Made by a program: the position numbers and the translations under genes. 64,000 nt of DNA from Blastocatellia bacterium UBA7656. GTDB lineage: Bacteria; Acidobacteriota; Blastocatellia; UBA7656. Of this stretch, positions 18,464 to 27,953 are shown in pieces (the first letter of the stretch is position 1; each line of letters opens with the position of its first letter). The notes under the pieces were generated by a model that did not search any database, was not told the DNA's origin, and was given only the letters and a program-made list of their open reading frames with translations. The stretch spans positions 33,018 to 97,017 of the forward strand of contig DLHY01000101.1 of NCBI GenBank assembly GCA_002483445.1, in the 5' to 3' direction.

Positions 18464-21400
18464 ATGAAAACCGCTCGCTTCTTGATATTTCTCCTGATCC
18501 TTTCTTCGCTGCCCGCAAATGCTTTTGCGCAGACGGCAGCGACCGCGAAGATTTCAGGTGTCGTGACAGACGCTCAGGGATCGGTCGTTCCGGGCGCGGC
18601 TGTCAAGCTGATTAACAAAGCAACCAAACAGGAGAGGACAGACACTACCAATGACGAAGGGCGTTATGTCTTCGCCGCGATTGATCCGGGGCTTTACGAG
18701 GTGACGGCCACCGCGCAGGGCTTCCGCACTACGGTCGTCTCCGATGTCAAAGCGGAGATCGCCAAAGCAGCCTCTCTCGATATCACGCTGCAACCGGGCG
18801 GCGTCGGAGAACAGGTCACCATTACGGCAGCCGGAGAAGTGCAGTTGCAGAGGGAAGACTCTTCCATCGGCAATGTCATCGAAGAAGACCGCATCACTCG
18901 ATTGCCGACTCAGCAACGCCAGGTGACGGAGCTTCTTCGACTCCAGCCCTTGACGACTGCCAACGGAGAGACAGCCGGTTCGCGCTTCGATCAAAACACC
19001 TTCACTCTCGATGGGATTGACGTGACTGACAACGTGGGATTCCGGGGCGGATTTGCGACCGTCGTGCCGACGCCGACGGAATCGGTCGAAGAGTTTCGCG
19101 TCACGGTTGCCAATCCCAACGCTTCTTTCGGACGGTCGGCGGGAGCGCAGGTGGTGCTTGTAACCAAACGCGGCGGCAACGCTTTCCACGGGTCGGCTTA
19201 TCTGTATCATCAAAACGACAACCTCAACGCCAACTCGTGGACTAACAACCGACTGGGCTTGCCGAGGCCGCCGCTCGTCGATAATCGCTTCGGCTTTTCG
19301 GTGGGCGGGCCTATATGGCCGGAAAAACTTTTCTTCTTCACCAACTATGAGGGCCGCCGACTGCCCGGAACGGTTCAGGTCAATCGCGTGGTGCCGACGG
19401 AGAGTTTTCGGAATGGGACGCTGAGATTCCGCGACACCGCAGGCAACATCCTCAACATCAATCCGAGGACGTTCGATCCGCGCGGCATCGGCGCAAGTCC
19501 GGCCGTTCTCGCTTACCTCAGAGCGTTGCCGACGCCCAATAACTTCACAGGGTTCGGCGACGGATTGAACACCGCCGGGTTCACGGCTAACATACCGGCG
19601 GCCCTCAGAACTGATTATGGCGTTCTGAGGATGGATTATCAGATCAGTCAAAACTGGTCGTTCGAGGCCAAAGGCGCGCTCTACCGCGACATCCAGACCA
19701 GTCAGGGACAGGTAAACCTCATAGAGGTGAAAGGGGCTGACCAGAACGCTCAACGTCCCAAGAATCTCACATTCGGGCTGATAGGAACGATCCGGCACAA
19801 TCTGGTAAACGAGATTCGCATAGGCCATGCCTTCGACAATTTCGTTCTGGAGAGAGATTCGCCCGCTGGCCGTGGCGGTTTCAATGTCGCAGTCAATCTG
19901 GCTCCATCGGCTTTCGACTCTGTGCCGGCGCTCGCTCTGCTCGACGAACATGTCGATGTCGACACGCAGCGCGCAAGAGAGCAATCCTTAGGCGGCGGCA
20001 GCACGCAGTTCATAGACAACGTCACGTGGTCGAAGGGACTTCACACCTTTCAATTCGGCGGCACGCTGCGCCACATCAACACCTTTCACTTCCGCGATGA
20101 CAAAGTGATAGGCTCGGTCTCATCTCCCGTCGCAAACATCGGTGCCGCAACCGGTGTGTCGGTTCCTGCCTCGCAACGACCGGCCAACCTCAACCCCCAA
20201 GACATCACGCGGTACAACCAGTTTTACAAAGCTCTGCTCGGAATAGTCGATTCGGTGGGCTACCTGGCGGTGCGCGATGCAAACCTGCAACCGACTCCCG
20301 TCGGGACGGGACTCGAAAACAAGGCGACGCTCAATCACTGGGAGTTCTACTTCGCCGACGTGTGGAAGATGCGGCCCTCGCTCACGGCCTCTTTCGGGCT
20401 TCAGTATCAATGGCACACGCCGCCCAAGGATGCGCTTGATCGTCAGACGGTGCTGGCCTTCAAGGACACAGGCAAGCTGATAGAGACGCGCGAGTATCTG
20501 CGAATGAAAGCCGAGGCGGCGTCCAATGGCGAGATTTTCAATCCCGACATCGCCTACATTCCGATCAAGGAACTGGATTCTCAGGATGGAGTGTTTCGAA
20601 TCAATCGCAAAAACTTTTCGCCGCGCCTCTCCGTCGCCTGGGAGCCCTCGTTCAAGAGCGGCTTGCTGGGAAAACTCTTCGGCGATGGTCGCACAGTGAT
20701 TCGCGGCGGCTACGCGCTGCTTTATGACCGCTCGAACACTGTGCAAAGCGTCGTCGTTCCCATGCTGGGCGTGGGGTTCGCTCAGACGCTCACGGCGAGA
20801 CCCACCGGCCCCGGCGGCCAGCCATTCCGCGCTGGCATCGATGGCCCTATACCCGTGCCTGCGAACTTCGCGGTGACTTCTCCTGTAGTGCCGGGCAAGC
20901 CTTTCGGCGAAACTCTTTCCTTCACGGTCGATCCGGGAATCGAAGACCCTTACAACCATGCAGTCAACCTCACGATTCAGCGCGAACTGCCGGGCAAGAT
21001 GCTGCTCGAAGTGGGCTATGTCGGACGTTTCGCGCGCAACCTCTTCCAGAACGTCAACCTCAACTCCGCGCCGATCTATCACAAGGACAAACGATCGGGG
21101 CAGACCTTCGCTCAGGCTTTTGACGCGGTGGCAGGATCCCTGCGCGCCGGACGCGCGGCCAGCGCGCAGCCGTGGTTCGAGAATCAGTTGTTCGCTGGCG
21201 CGACCGCGTTTCTTGCAAGCGCGTTCGCTGGTGATTTCACTGTAGGCAACATCAATAACCTCTGGAACACCGGCATAGACATATTGTCGCTCCTTGGGCT
21301 TCCTGCGGCTAACGGGCCATACAACAACCTGCAATCACTCGACCTGTTCGTGCGCACAAGCCTTGGCCGGTCGAATTACAACGCTTTCGTCCTCTCACTG

Positions 21401-22180
21401 CACAAGCGACGATCCCACGGGCTGACCCTCGATTTCAACTACACTCTGGGCAAGTCGCTCGATCAGATAGGCCAGATACAAAACTTCGTCTCGCAGTTTT
21501 CTTCGAGCTTCGACGGAGACATCGACTATGGCCCGTCGGATTTCGACTTCCGCCATCTCATCAACGCCAATGGCGTTTATGATCTTCCCTTCGGCAGCGG
21601 TCGCCGTTTCGCCACTGGCAACTGGGTGGATAAAGTGATCGGCGGATGGTATGTGTCAGGCATCTTCCAGGCGTCGAGCGGATTGCCTCTGACCGTAGTT
21701 CAGGGATTTCAGGTCTACGGAGCCGGAGTGATATTCGGCACAGGCACAGGCGCGATTCCAACATCCCGACTTCCTGGCGATAACAGCACGCACCGCGGCA
21801 TCGCCGGATCAGGAGGCATTGGCACGGCAGGCGACCCGGCCAGTCGCGGTTCGGGGCTAAACCTGTTCGGCAATCCTGAATCCGTATTCAATAGTTTCAG
21901 GCCGATCAATCTATCGAGCGATTTCCGTCAGGGTCGCGGCGTGTTGCGGGGTTTGCCGCGCTGGCAACTCGATCTGTCGCTGGGCAAATCCACAAAGATT
22001 ACCGAGCAGGTCGAGTTCCGGTTCACGGCGGATTTCTTCAACATCTTCAACCACGTGAACTACGCAGACCCGACGCTCAACCTCAATCAACGAGCAAGCT
22101 TCGGCGTCATCACCAATCAGTTGATCAACGCAGTCCTTCGTCCGCGCGGGATTCAACTGAGCGCCAGAGTGCAGTTCTAA
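18464..22180 (+). CDS. TonB-dependent receptor, carboxypeptidase-regulatory type
   Basis: This 1238-residue outer-membrane receptor has a signal peptide (1-23, NAFAQ), a CarboxypepD_reg-like domain (about 30-110; ISGVVTDAQGSVVPGA), a plug domain (about 115-230; TFTLDGIDVTDN) and a long beta-barrel ending in the aromatic ARVQF needed for outer-membrane insertion. AAGGAGGG precedes the ATG. This class is abundant in Acidobacteriota and takes up peptide- or glycan-derived substrates with TonB energy. Its position among peptidase genes suggests peptides, but the substrate is not readable from sequence. A strong hairpin follows the stop. Confidence 0.94.
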   Translation: MKTARFLIFLLILSSLPANAFAQTAATAKISGVVTDAQGSVVPGAAVKLINKATKQERTDTTNDEGRYVFAAIDPGLYEVTATAQGFRTTVVSDVKAEIAKAASLDITLQPGGVGEQVTITAAGEVQLQREDSSIGNVIEEDRITRLPTQQRQVTELLRLQPLTTANGETAGSRFDQNTFTLDGIDVTDNVGFRGGFATVVPTPTESVEEFRVTVANPNASFGRSAGAQVVLVTKRGGNAFHGSAYLYHQNDNLNANSWTNNRLGLPRPPLVDNRFGFSVGGPIWPEKLFFFTNYEGRRLPGTVQVNRVVPTESFRNGTLRFRDTAGNILNINPRTFDPRGIGASPAVLAYLRALPTPNNFTGFGDGLNTAGFTANIPAALRTDYGVLRMDYQISQNWSFEAKGALYRDIQTSQGQVNLIEVKGADQNAQRPKNLTFGLIGTIRHNLVNEIRIGHAFDNFVLERDSPAGRGGFNVAVNLAPSAFDSVPALALLDEHVDVDTQRAREQSLGGGSTQFIDNVTWSKGLHTFQFGGTLRHINTFHFRDDKVIGSVSSPVANIGAATGVSVPASQRPANLNPQDITRYNQFYKALLGIVDSVGYLAVRDANLQPTPVGTGLENKATLNHWEFYFADVWKMRPSLTASFGLQYQWHTPPKDALDRQTVLAFKDTGKLIETREYLRMKAEAASNGEIFNPDIAYIPIKELDSQDGVFRINRKNFSPRLSVAWEPSFKSGLLGKLFGDGRTVIRGGYALLYDRSNTVQSVVVPMLGVGFAQTLTARPTGPGGQPFRAGIDGPIPVPANFAVTSPVVPGKPFGETLSFTVDPGIEDPYNHAVNLTIQRELPGKMLLEVGYVGRFARNLFQNVNLNSAPIYHKDKRSGQTFAQAFDAVAGSLRAGRAASAQPWFENQLFAGATAFLASAFAGDFTVGNINNLWNTGIDILSLLGLPAANGPYNNLQSLDLFVRTSLGRSNYNAFVLSLHKRRSHGLTLDFNYTLGKSLDQIGQIQNFVSQFSSSFDGDIDYGPSDFDFRHLINANGVYDLPFGSGRRFATGNWVDKVIGGWYVSGIFQASSGLPLTVVQGFQVYGAGVIFGTGTGAIPTSRLPGDNSTHRGIAGSGGIGTAGDPASRGSGLNLFGNPESVFNSFRPINLSSDFRQGRGVLRGLPRWQLDLSLGKSTKITEQVEFRFTADFFNIFNHVNYADPTLNLNQRASFGVITNQLINAVLRPRGIQLSARVQF

Positions 22181-22188
22181 CCGACGCG

Positions 22189-22216
22189 GAAGAACTGGTC
22201 ATCCGACCAGTTCTTC
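22189..22216 (+). terminator. Terminator hairpin after the TonB receptor gene
   Basis: A perfect 12-bp stem (22189-22200 with 22205-22216) with a 4-base loop begins 9 bases after the stop codon. The T-tract is short (TTCT), so it may terminate or act as a 3' stabiliser. Confidence 0.75.
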
Positions 22217-22226
22217 TGCAAACATT

Positions 22227-22276
22227 GAGAGCCTGCCTGATCTGATTCGCGGCAGAGTTCGCGCGGGCAGGCTCTC
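22227..22276 (+). repeat. Inverted repeat in the leader of the amidohydrolase gene
   Basis: GAGAGCCTGCC (22227-22237) is exactly complementary to 22266-22276 across a 28-base loop. The stem ends 53 bases before the preferred start of the amidohydrolase gene. It could be a second terminator or a leader structure. Confidence 0.6.
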
Positions 22277-22329
22277 GCTATACAGCGATGAAACAGATGA
22301 GCAGTCAACCCGTTCGAGGAGAAGAGCCA

Positions 22330-23832
22330 ATGTTCAACCCTAGCCGTTCATCTTCCGGCATCGCCCGACGCATTCACCGCTTTCCTCGCTTCGCCTCTGC
22401 CATGCTCCTTGCAATGGTTTTGTTATTGACCTGCATTCCGCAGGCGAGAACGGCGACGACGGTCTATGATCTCGCGCTTAACGGCGGGCGGGTCATTGAC
22501 CCGACAACGCATCTCGACGCCGCGCGCAATGTCGGCATACTCAAGGGCCGCATTGCTGCGATTTCCAAAGCTCCGCTAAAAGGCAAAGAGCAGATCGATG
22601 TATCGGGCCTGGTCGTCGCGCCCGGTTTCATCGATCTGCACGCGCATGGACAAAATAATTTCGGTCAGGCTTATCAGGTCCGAGACGGCGTGACGACGGC
22701 GCTCGAATTGGAAATCGGCGACTATCCGCTCGACGCTCTGCGCGAGCGAGAGGGCAAATCCATTATCAACTATGGCTACTCCGCCGGACATACAGCCGCG
22801 CGGATTCTGGTGAAACGGGGCGACCGGGCAAAAGCGAATCACGAGCCGTTGAACGATACGGAGTTGAAACAGATGCTGGGCTATCTGACGAAAGCTCTCG
22901 ATGACGGCGCGCTCGGCATCGGCATCGGACTCGATTACGTCTCGCGCGGAGTGAGCGCGGTTGAACTGGAATCGCTTTTCAAACTCGCAGCCGCCCGCCG
23001 TGTGCCGCTCTTTATTCACATCCGTATGCCGGATGACAGAAACGATCTGAGCGGACTCAAGGAACTGCTCGACCTCACCGAAAAGACGCGCGCCTCTTTT
23101 CACATGGTTCACATCGTCAGCACGGGGCTTGGTCGCGTGCCGATGTTTTTGAAGATGATCGAATCGGCGCGCAAAAAAGGGCTGGATGTTACGACCGAAG
23201 CCTACCCCTACACGGCAGGCTCGACGGGAATCAATTCCGGCATCTTCGATCACGACTGGCAGAAAAAATTTGGCATAAGCTACGGCGAAATCGAATGGCC
23301 GCCTACGGGAAGCCGATTTGCGAGCAAGGAAATGTGGGACGAGTATCGAGCCAGATACCGCAACGGCATCATCATCATCCACGTAATGAAAGAAGAATGG
23401 GTCGAGCAGGCGCTTTCGCATCCGCTGGTTATGGTCGCCTCCGACGGTATGCCGATCAGCAGTTTCAAGGAGCGCGCGCATCCGAGAGGAATGGGGTGCT
23501 TTGCCCGCGTGCTGGGCCGCTACTGCCGCGAGAAGAAGATACTTTCGCTCAATGAGGCGATTCGCAAGATGACCTTGATGCCCGCGCAAAGATTGGAAAA
23601 GTTCTCGCCCGCGATGAGAAGAAAAGGTCGCCTGACGATTGGCGCGGATGCGGACATCACCATTTTTGACGCCGATGAGGTGATTGATCGCGCAACCTAC
23701 GCAGAGCCGAATCAGTATTCCAAAGGCATCGTTCACGTTCTGGTCGGCGGCACATTCGTCGTTCGAAATGAACAACTCGTCGAAGGCGTCTTTGTCGGCA
23801 AACCGGTGGTCAGCAATCGAGCAGGCGCATAG
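22330..23832 (+). CDS. D-aminoacylase-like amidohydrolase
   Basis: The preferred start at 22330 gives 500 residues and has GAGGAGAAGAG directly upstream. An in-frame ATG at 22288 lacks this. A signal/transmembrane segment lies at about residues 20-42. The amidohydrolase barrel starts VYDLALNGGRVIDP, with the metal motif FIDLHAHGQ, later HIRMPD and FHMVHIVSTG, ASDGMPI and the closing RLTIGADADITIFD. This matches the N-acyl-D-amino-acid deacylase/dihydroorotase-like family, which releases free D-amino acids from N-acyl derivatives. An exported member is unusual and fits the neighbouring D,D- and L,D-peptidases (inference). Confidence 0.88.
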   Translation: MFNPSRSSSGIARRIHRFPRFASAMLLAMVLLLTCIPQARTATTVYDLALNGGRVIDPTTHLDAARNVGILKGRIAAISKAPLKGKEQIDVSGLVVAPGFIDLHAHGQNNFGQAYQVRDGVTTALELEIGDYPLDALREREGKSIINYGYSAGHTAARILVKRGDRAKANHEPLNDTELKQMLGYLTKALDDGALGIGIGLDYVSRGVSAVELESLFKLAAARRVPLFIHIRMPDDRNDLSGLKELLDLTEKTRASFHMVHIVSTGLGRVPMFLKMIESARKKGLDVTTEAYPYTAGSTGINSGIFDHDWQKKFGISYGEIEWPPTGSRFASKEMWDEYRARYRNGIIIIHVMKEEWVEQALSHPLVMVASDGMPISSFKERAHPRGMGCFARVLGRYCREKKILSLNEAIRKMTLMPAQRLEKFSPAMRRKGRLTIGADADITIFDADEVIDRATYAEPNQYSKGIVHVLVGGTFVVRNEQLVEGVFVGKPVVSNRAGA

Positions 23833-23917
23833 AAAGTCAGCCTTCGGTGAGGCGACGCGGATAGTTTCGCAGGCGCGGCATATTGAGCAGGAAAAGAATT
23901 GATGGTATATCCTGCTT

Positions 23918-24427
23918 ATGAGAAAAATAATCTTCTTGCTCATCGCGCTCATCGCTGCGCCCGTCGCGGCGCAACAGGAAACGCCGCCCATCAGAAATTT
24001 CCTGCGCGTCAACGATAAGTTCTGCACGGGCGGCCAGCCCCGTCTCGAACATCTCGACAAACTCAAAGCCGAAGGCATCAAAACGATCATCAATCTGCGG
24101 TTGCCCAGCGAACATCGCGCCGAGGAAGAAGAAGCGAGAGCCAAAGAACTGGGCCTTCGCTATTTCAATATCCCTTTCGCCTTCGGAGACCCAAAGGAAG
24201 AACAGGCCGCAGAGTTCCTGCGACTCACGGACGACGCTCAGAATCTCCCCGCGTTCATTCACTGCACGGCAGCCATCCGGGTCGGCGCGTTCTGGATGAT
24301 AAGGCGAGTCTTGAGAGACGGGTGGACGGTGGAAGCGGCTGAAGAAGAAGCGAAAAAAGTCGGACTGCAAAACGCCCCGCACCTGAACGAATTCGCGCGC
24401 AGGTATATAGAAAAATACAAACGGTAG
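23918..24427 (+). CDS. Exported phosphatase-like protein (DSP/DUF442 type)
   Basis: This 169-residue protein has a signal peptide (1-20, AAPVAAQ) and a compact cysteine-phosphatase fold. NFLRVNDKFCTGGQP and GIKTIINLRLPSEHR lead to the P-loop-like HCTAAIRVG. The loop is C-x4-R rather than the C-x5-R of classical tyrosine phosphatases, as also seen in the DUF442/beta-lactamase-hydrolase-like group. Catalysis is therefore plausible but the substrate is unknown. No clear ribosome site is present. It follows the amidohydrolase gene by 85 bases and faces a bidirectional terminator. Confidence 0.82.
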   Translation: MRKIIFLLIALIAAPVAAQQETPPIRNFLRVNDKFCTGGQPRLEHLDKLKAEGIKTIINLRLPSEHRAEEEEARAKELGLRYFNIPFAFGDPKEEQAAEFLRLTDDAQNLPAFIHCTAAIRVGAFWMIRRVLRDGWTVEAAEEEAKKVGLQNAPHLNEFARRYIEKYKR

Positions 24428-24443
24428 TCTGGCGAGTCTTGAG

Positions 24444-24507
24444 AGTCTATCGAGTCTTGAGAGTCCGAACCATTCCAACTCTCAAGACTCTCTGGACTCG
24501 ATAGACT
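24444..24507. terminator. Bidirectional terminator-like long inverted repeat
   Basis: The inner arms 24452-24464 and 24478-24490 pair perfectly over 13 bp around a 13-base loop. The outer arms 24444-24452 and 24499-24507 extend the stem after an 8-base bulge. It lies exactly between two convergent genes. The arms are built from repeats of GAGTCT and its relatives. Confidence 0.75.
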
Positions 24508-24514
24508 CTATAGG

Positions 24515-27082
24515 CTATTTCTGACGCCGAATCGCATAATCAGGCCAGCAGCCGAGATGTTCGACATTCGCGGGGTCGAACGGATCGTCGCTCGCGCCGA
24601 ACGGGGAAAACGGATTGGGAGTTGCCGGGGCCGCAGGCTGAAACTTGGGATCGAGCGCGCGGGCTATCTGATCGCGGGCATCTTCAAGATGTAATCGCGT
24701 CTCTCGATTCGCCGAGCGAGCAAGCGAACGCATGATCATCTGATCGATAGCTTTCAACTCTCCGCGTATGAAAGGTCGCTCGTCCGCATTGACCGCTCGT
24801 CCGTTCAGCTTATCGGACATCAACGCGATGAAAGATCGCTGAAGATTTCTTCTGTAGGGATCGATGCGCACCTGCGCCGGGTCGGCAAGCTCGCGCCATA
24901 AGCCGTATCTTACGTCCTCGAAAAACTGAGCAGGGCCATAAGCCGCTCCATCGACTGCCTGTTGTTCTGCGAGACGAGCCAGTCGCGCGCTGCTCATCAA
25001 TGAATTCAACACCCGCATCTGCGCCGAACGTATTCGATCAAGCGCGCCGACCGCTTCTATGCGCCGCAGTATCTCAGGCTTGATCGCCCACGCGGGGGTT
25101 GCGAATGCATTATCGTTCAAGAATTTCACTGCGGCCATCTGCTGCTCTTTCGAGATGGGAGTGAACCGCACGCCGTCCTGACCCGCGTGCTTCTGCTGCG
25201 AGCGGAATCCGCCGACTATCGCTGAAACGTGAGCCATCTCGGTCGCCCACTGTCCGAGCATACGCCCGTAGAGTTCTTCCAAATCGTTATAAGGCTCGCC
25301 CGGTTGCGACGTGGCATCGACGAGCATGTTTGCGACGCGCTCAAGATTTTTCAATCCGAGCGCAGTCGATTTAACCGCATCGGCATCGCCTACGGCTTCC
25401 GTCAATTCGCCCGGATCGGCCCCGCGCGAGCCTGCGGTGGAAAATCTCAGCCACGGGGTCTTGTCCTGAGCGCGCGCCCATTCGTCGAGGGTCTTCTTTT
25501 CATCATCGGGCGTCGTGGCCGAAGCGATAGGCTTGTAGCCCCACATCGTAGCCCACTTATCATAAGGCCCGATCCCGGGAACCAGATCAGCCGGATCGAT
25601 TTTATCTTCGGGCTGCGCGACGTAGTTGAAGCGCGAGTAATCCATCAGCGTCGGCGTGTGTCCCATCTTCTTGACCCACTCGCGGTCGCGCACTTTCTCA
25701 GCCGGATACATCGAGCTTGCTTTCATGTTGTGCTGAAATCCGAGCGTATGACCGACCTCGTGCGCGACCACGTATTCGATGAGCGTTCCCATCAGATCAT
25801 CAGGCAAGGGGAGCTTCTTCGCGCGAGGATCGAGCGGGCCGACCTGAGTGAAGTACCAGTCGCGGGCCAGATTCATCACGTTGTGATAAAACTGAATGTC
25901 TGATTCGAGAATTTCGCCCGTGCGCGGGTCGTGAATGTGTGGGCCTGATGCGTTTTCGATAGTCGAGGGCAGCCAGCGTATGACCGAATAGCGCGCGTCT
26001 TCCGCGCTCCAGTCGGGGTCTTGCTGCGAGGATGGAGCTTCGCGCGCAAGGATGGCGTTTTTGAATCCGGCTTCTTCGAATGCCGACTGCCATTTTTCAA
26101 TGCCGCGCTTGACGAATGGAACCCATTTTTCAGGCGTCGCAGGATCGACATAATAAACAATCGGCTTGATGGGTTCGGAGAGCGCGGCGCCGGGGTCTTT
26201 CTTTTCCAGCCGCCAGCGGGTTATGTAACGACGCTGGGGCGCGCGATGCTCATCGACTCCGAAATCCGACTGCCGTATGGAAAAGTATCCTACGCGCTCA
26301 TCGAACAATCGCGGCATCATAGGTTTTTCAGGAAGTTTGACCATGCTGTAATGCATCACGACGGTCGCGCTGCCCGGTCGCATTCCTGCCCCGGCGAAAG
26401 GATTGGGCGGCGCGGGCGCAGCCGGCGTCAGATCAGGCGGCGAAGTGAATGTGTGAGTCGCTTCGACTTCGATGTTTTCAGGGAAAGATACTACGCGCTC
26501 GATGAACGAACGCGCCGGATCGAATCCGCGCGCTCTCAATCGCGCTCGCGCGCTGAGTTCCGTCACTTCGGTTGTGAAGAGTCTGGTCACATCGATGACC
26601 GGAGATTCTTCCTTGCCGAAAGCTTCTATGTTGAAAGCCTGAATGATGGTGTCGTTGTTTGCCGCGCGGACGGCTTGCGAGATTGGCAATTGAGGATCGG
26701 CGACTATTTCATAAGAGACGCTTCTGAGCAGAACACGATTGCCGCGCCTCTCCCATCTCAGCACGCGATTGCCCGCGGCCTGTCCGCCGTAGCCTACGCC
26801 GAGAGTCGTGCGGGCGATCTGGCTGACGAGGAGGTAATCCTTGCCCAGTTCGCGGGCAGGAATTTCGTAGAAGACTTTTTCCTTTATGCGATGAACTGTG
26901 AAGATGCCCGGATCGGATTTCGCGTCTTTGGTGATGACCTTGTCGTAATCTTTCGGCTCAGATGTCTGTTCGGGCCTTTGAAATCGCTCCGGCAAAGCGG
27001 GCTGATCCTGCGCGAGCAGGGGCCGCGCAAGCGCGAAGATAGCGAGCAGAATCGATAGCGAGCAGGCAGCAATACGTTTCAT
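24515..27082 (-). CDS. Zinc metalloprotease, DUF5117/DUF5118 family
   Basis: This 855-residue exported protein has a signal peptide (1-24), a short DUF5118-like N-terminus (KDYDKVITKDAKSDPGIFTV), a DUF5117 region and a metzincin-type zinc site HEVGHTLGFQHN (HExxHxxGxxH, near residue 445). A C-terminal helical DUF4953-like region follows. AAGGAG sits before the ATG. Such proteins occur widely in Acidobacteriota and Bacteroidota as secreted or periplasmic proteases of unproven substrate. It is convergent with the phosphatase-like gene. It may be the last gene of a minus-strand run that starts at the CadC-like sensor, but a 104-base gap precedes it. Confidence 0.92.
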   Translation of the reverse strand: MKRIAACSLSILLAIFALARPLLAQDQPALPERFQRPEQTSEPKDYDKVITKDAKSDPGIFTVHRIKEKVFYEIPARELGKDYLLVSQIARTTLGVGYGGQAAGNRVLRWERRGNRVLLRSVSYEIVADPQLPISQAVRAANNDTIIQAFNIEAFGKEESPVIDVTRLFTTEVTELSARARLRARGFDPARSFIERVVSFPENIEVEATHTFTSPPDLTPAAPAPPNPFAGAGMRPGSATVVMHYSMVKLPEKPMMPRLFDERVGYFSIRQSDFGVDEHRAPQRRYITRWRLEKKDPGAALSEPIKPIVYYVDPATPEKWVPFVKRGIEKWQSAFEEAGFKNAILAREAPSSQQDPDWSAEDARYSVIRWLPSTIENASGPHIHDPRTGEILESDIQFYHNVMNLARDWYFTQVGPLDPRAKKLPLPDDLMGTLIEYVVAHEVGHTLGFQHNMKASSMYPAEKVRDREWVKKMGHTPTLMDYSRFNYVAQPEDKIDPADLVPGIGPYDKWATMWGYKPIASATTPDDEKKTLDEWARAQDKTPWLRFSTAGSRGADPGELTEAVGDADAVKSTALGLKNLERVANMLVDATSQPGEPYNDLEELYGRMLGQWATEMAHVSAIVGGFRSQQKHAGQDGVRFTPISKEQQMAAVKFLNDNAFATPAWAIKPEILRRIEAVGALDRIRSAQMRVLNSLMSSARLARLAEQQAVDGAAYGPAQFFEDVRYGLWRELADPAQVRIDPYRRNLQRSFIALMSDKLNGRAVNADERPFIRGELKAIDQMIMRSLARSANRETRLHLEDARDQIARALDPKFQPAAPATPNPFSPFGASDDPFDPANVEHLGCWPDYAIRRQK

Positions 27083-27186
27083 TAGTTGCTCCTTATTTCT
27101 GGTGTAGCTGATTGAAGACTTCCACTGGCGCAGGAAGGATAATGGCAGCGCGGGGGAAATTCAATCTTTTGGACGCGAGCGAAAAC

Positions 27187-27933
27187 TCATACGACCCTGC
27201 CGATCCTCAAAAGCAAAGGCCAGTGGATAGTTCTTTCAGTCGCAGGGTCGCCCCAGAGATGACTCAATTCTTTTTCGATGCTTTCCAGAGGGTCGCGCCC
27301 TTCGGCTTCCTTGAATCGCTCGACCGCCGACCACGTGCCGAGAAAACCTTTCAGATGATCCAAAGTCCACCGCGCCTGCATCTCAAAAGCAGGCGCGGTG
27401 ATCTCTTCGAATGGAAAAGGGAGCGATAAGAAACGGTTGTCGGCCAGATTGTTTTCAGGCAGCCAGTAGGGTTTGACCGTGACTTCATGAAATTCTTCGA
27501 GCAACGGGTCGATTTCATCCGAGACATAAACGAAGCGATAAACCCAGACGGCGATCACCCCCTGCGGTTTTAGCACGCGCCGGACTTCGCGGTAAAACTC
27601 ATCGATATTGAACCAGTGCAATGCCTGAGATACGGTCGTGAGATCGACCGAGTGGGATTCGATATCGGTCTTTTCTGAAAGCGCGACGCGGTAATCGATT
27701 CTGTCGTGCCGGGTCGCGTTTGCAAGTTGCTGCGCGCTTGCGTCAGTCGCTATGACTTCGTTGAAATGCTCGACCAGAGCGAGGGCCGATTGTCCGTTAC
27801 CCGTTGCCGCGTCCCAGGCCCGACTGCGCGAGGGGGCGAGAGAGGCGAGGTATTCAAAAAGCTCTTTCGGATAACGCGGCCTGTAGTGGAAGTAAGAAGA
27901 TGCGAGTTTTGAAAACTGATCGTTGAATTTCAT
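27187..27933 (-). CDS. Class I SAM-dependent methyltransferase
   Basis: The start at 27933 gives 248 residues beginning MKFNDQFSKLASSYFHYRPRYP, the usual opening of this family. An upstream GTG at 27957 overlaps the preceding stop and would add 8 residues. Motif I is AWDAATGNGQSA (about 40-51), acidic motif II is VIATDAS, and motif IV is VDLTTVSQALHWF, a signature of the YcgJ/UbiE-like methyltransferases acting on small molecules. It follows the ArsN2-like gene by 20 bases and is probably cotranscribed. The substrate is unknown. Confidence 0.88.
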   Translation of the reverse strand: MKFNDQFSKLASSYFHYRPRYPKELFEYLASLAPSRSRAWDAATGNGQSALALVEHFNEVIATDASAQQLANATRHDRIDYRVALSEKTDIESHSVDLTTVSQALHWFNIDEFYREVRRVLKPQGVIAVWVYRFVYVSDEIDPLLEEFHEVTVKPYWLPENNLADNRFLSLPFPFEEITAPAFEMQARWTLDHLKGFLGTWSAVERFKEAEGRDPLESIEKELSHLWGDPATERTIHWPLLLRIGRVV

Positions 27934-27953
27934 GGCGACTGAAAACTCAAGAC

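Noticed and set aside
18554..21334. Two long minus-strand frames antisense to the TonB receptor gene
   Set aside because: Compositionally biased shadows. The plus-strand receptor has signal peptide, plug and barrel motifs across the same bases.
22576..24144. 522-codon minus-strand frame
   Set aside because: It covers the amidohydrolase and phosphatase-like genes in antisense. No recognisable motifs.
26021..27058. 345-codon plus-strand frame
   Set aside because: Shadow of the metalloprotease gene, which contains the clear HExxHxxGxxH site.
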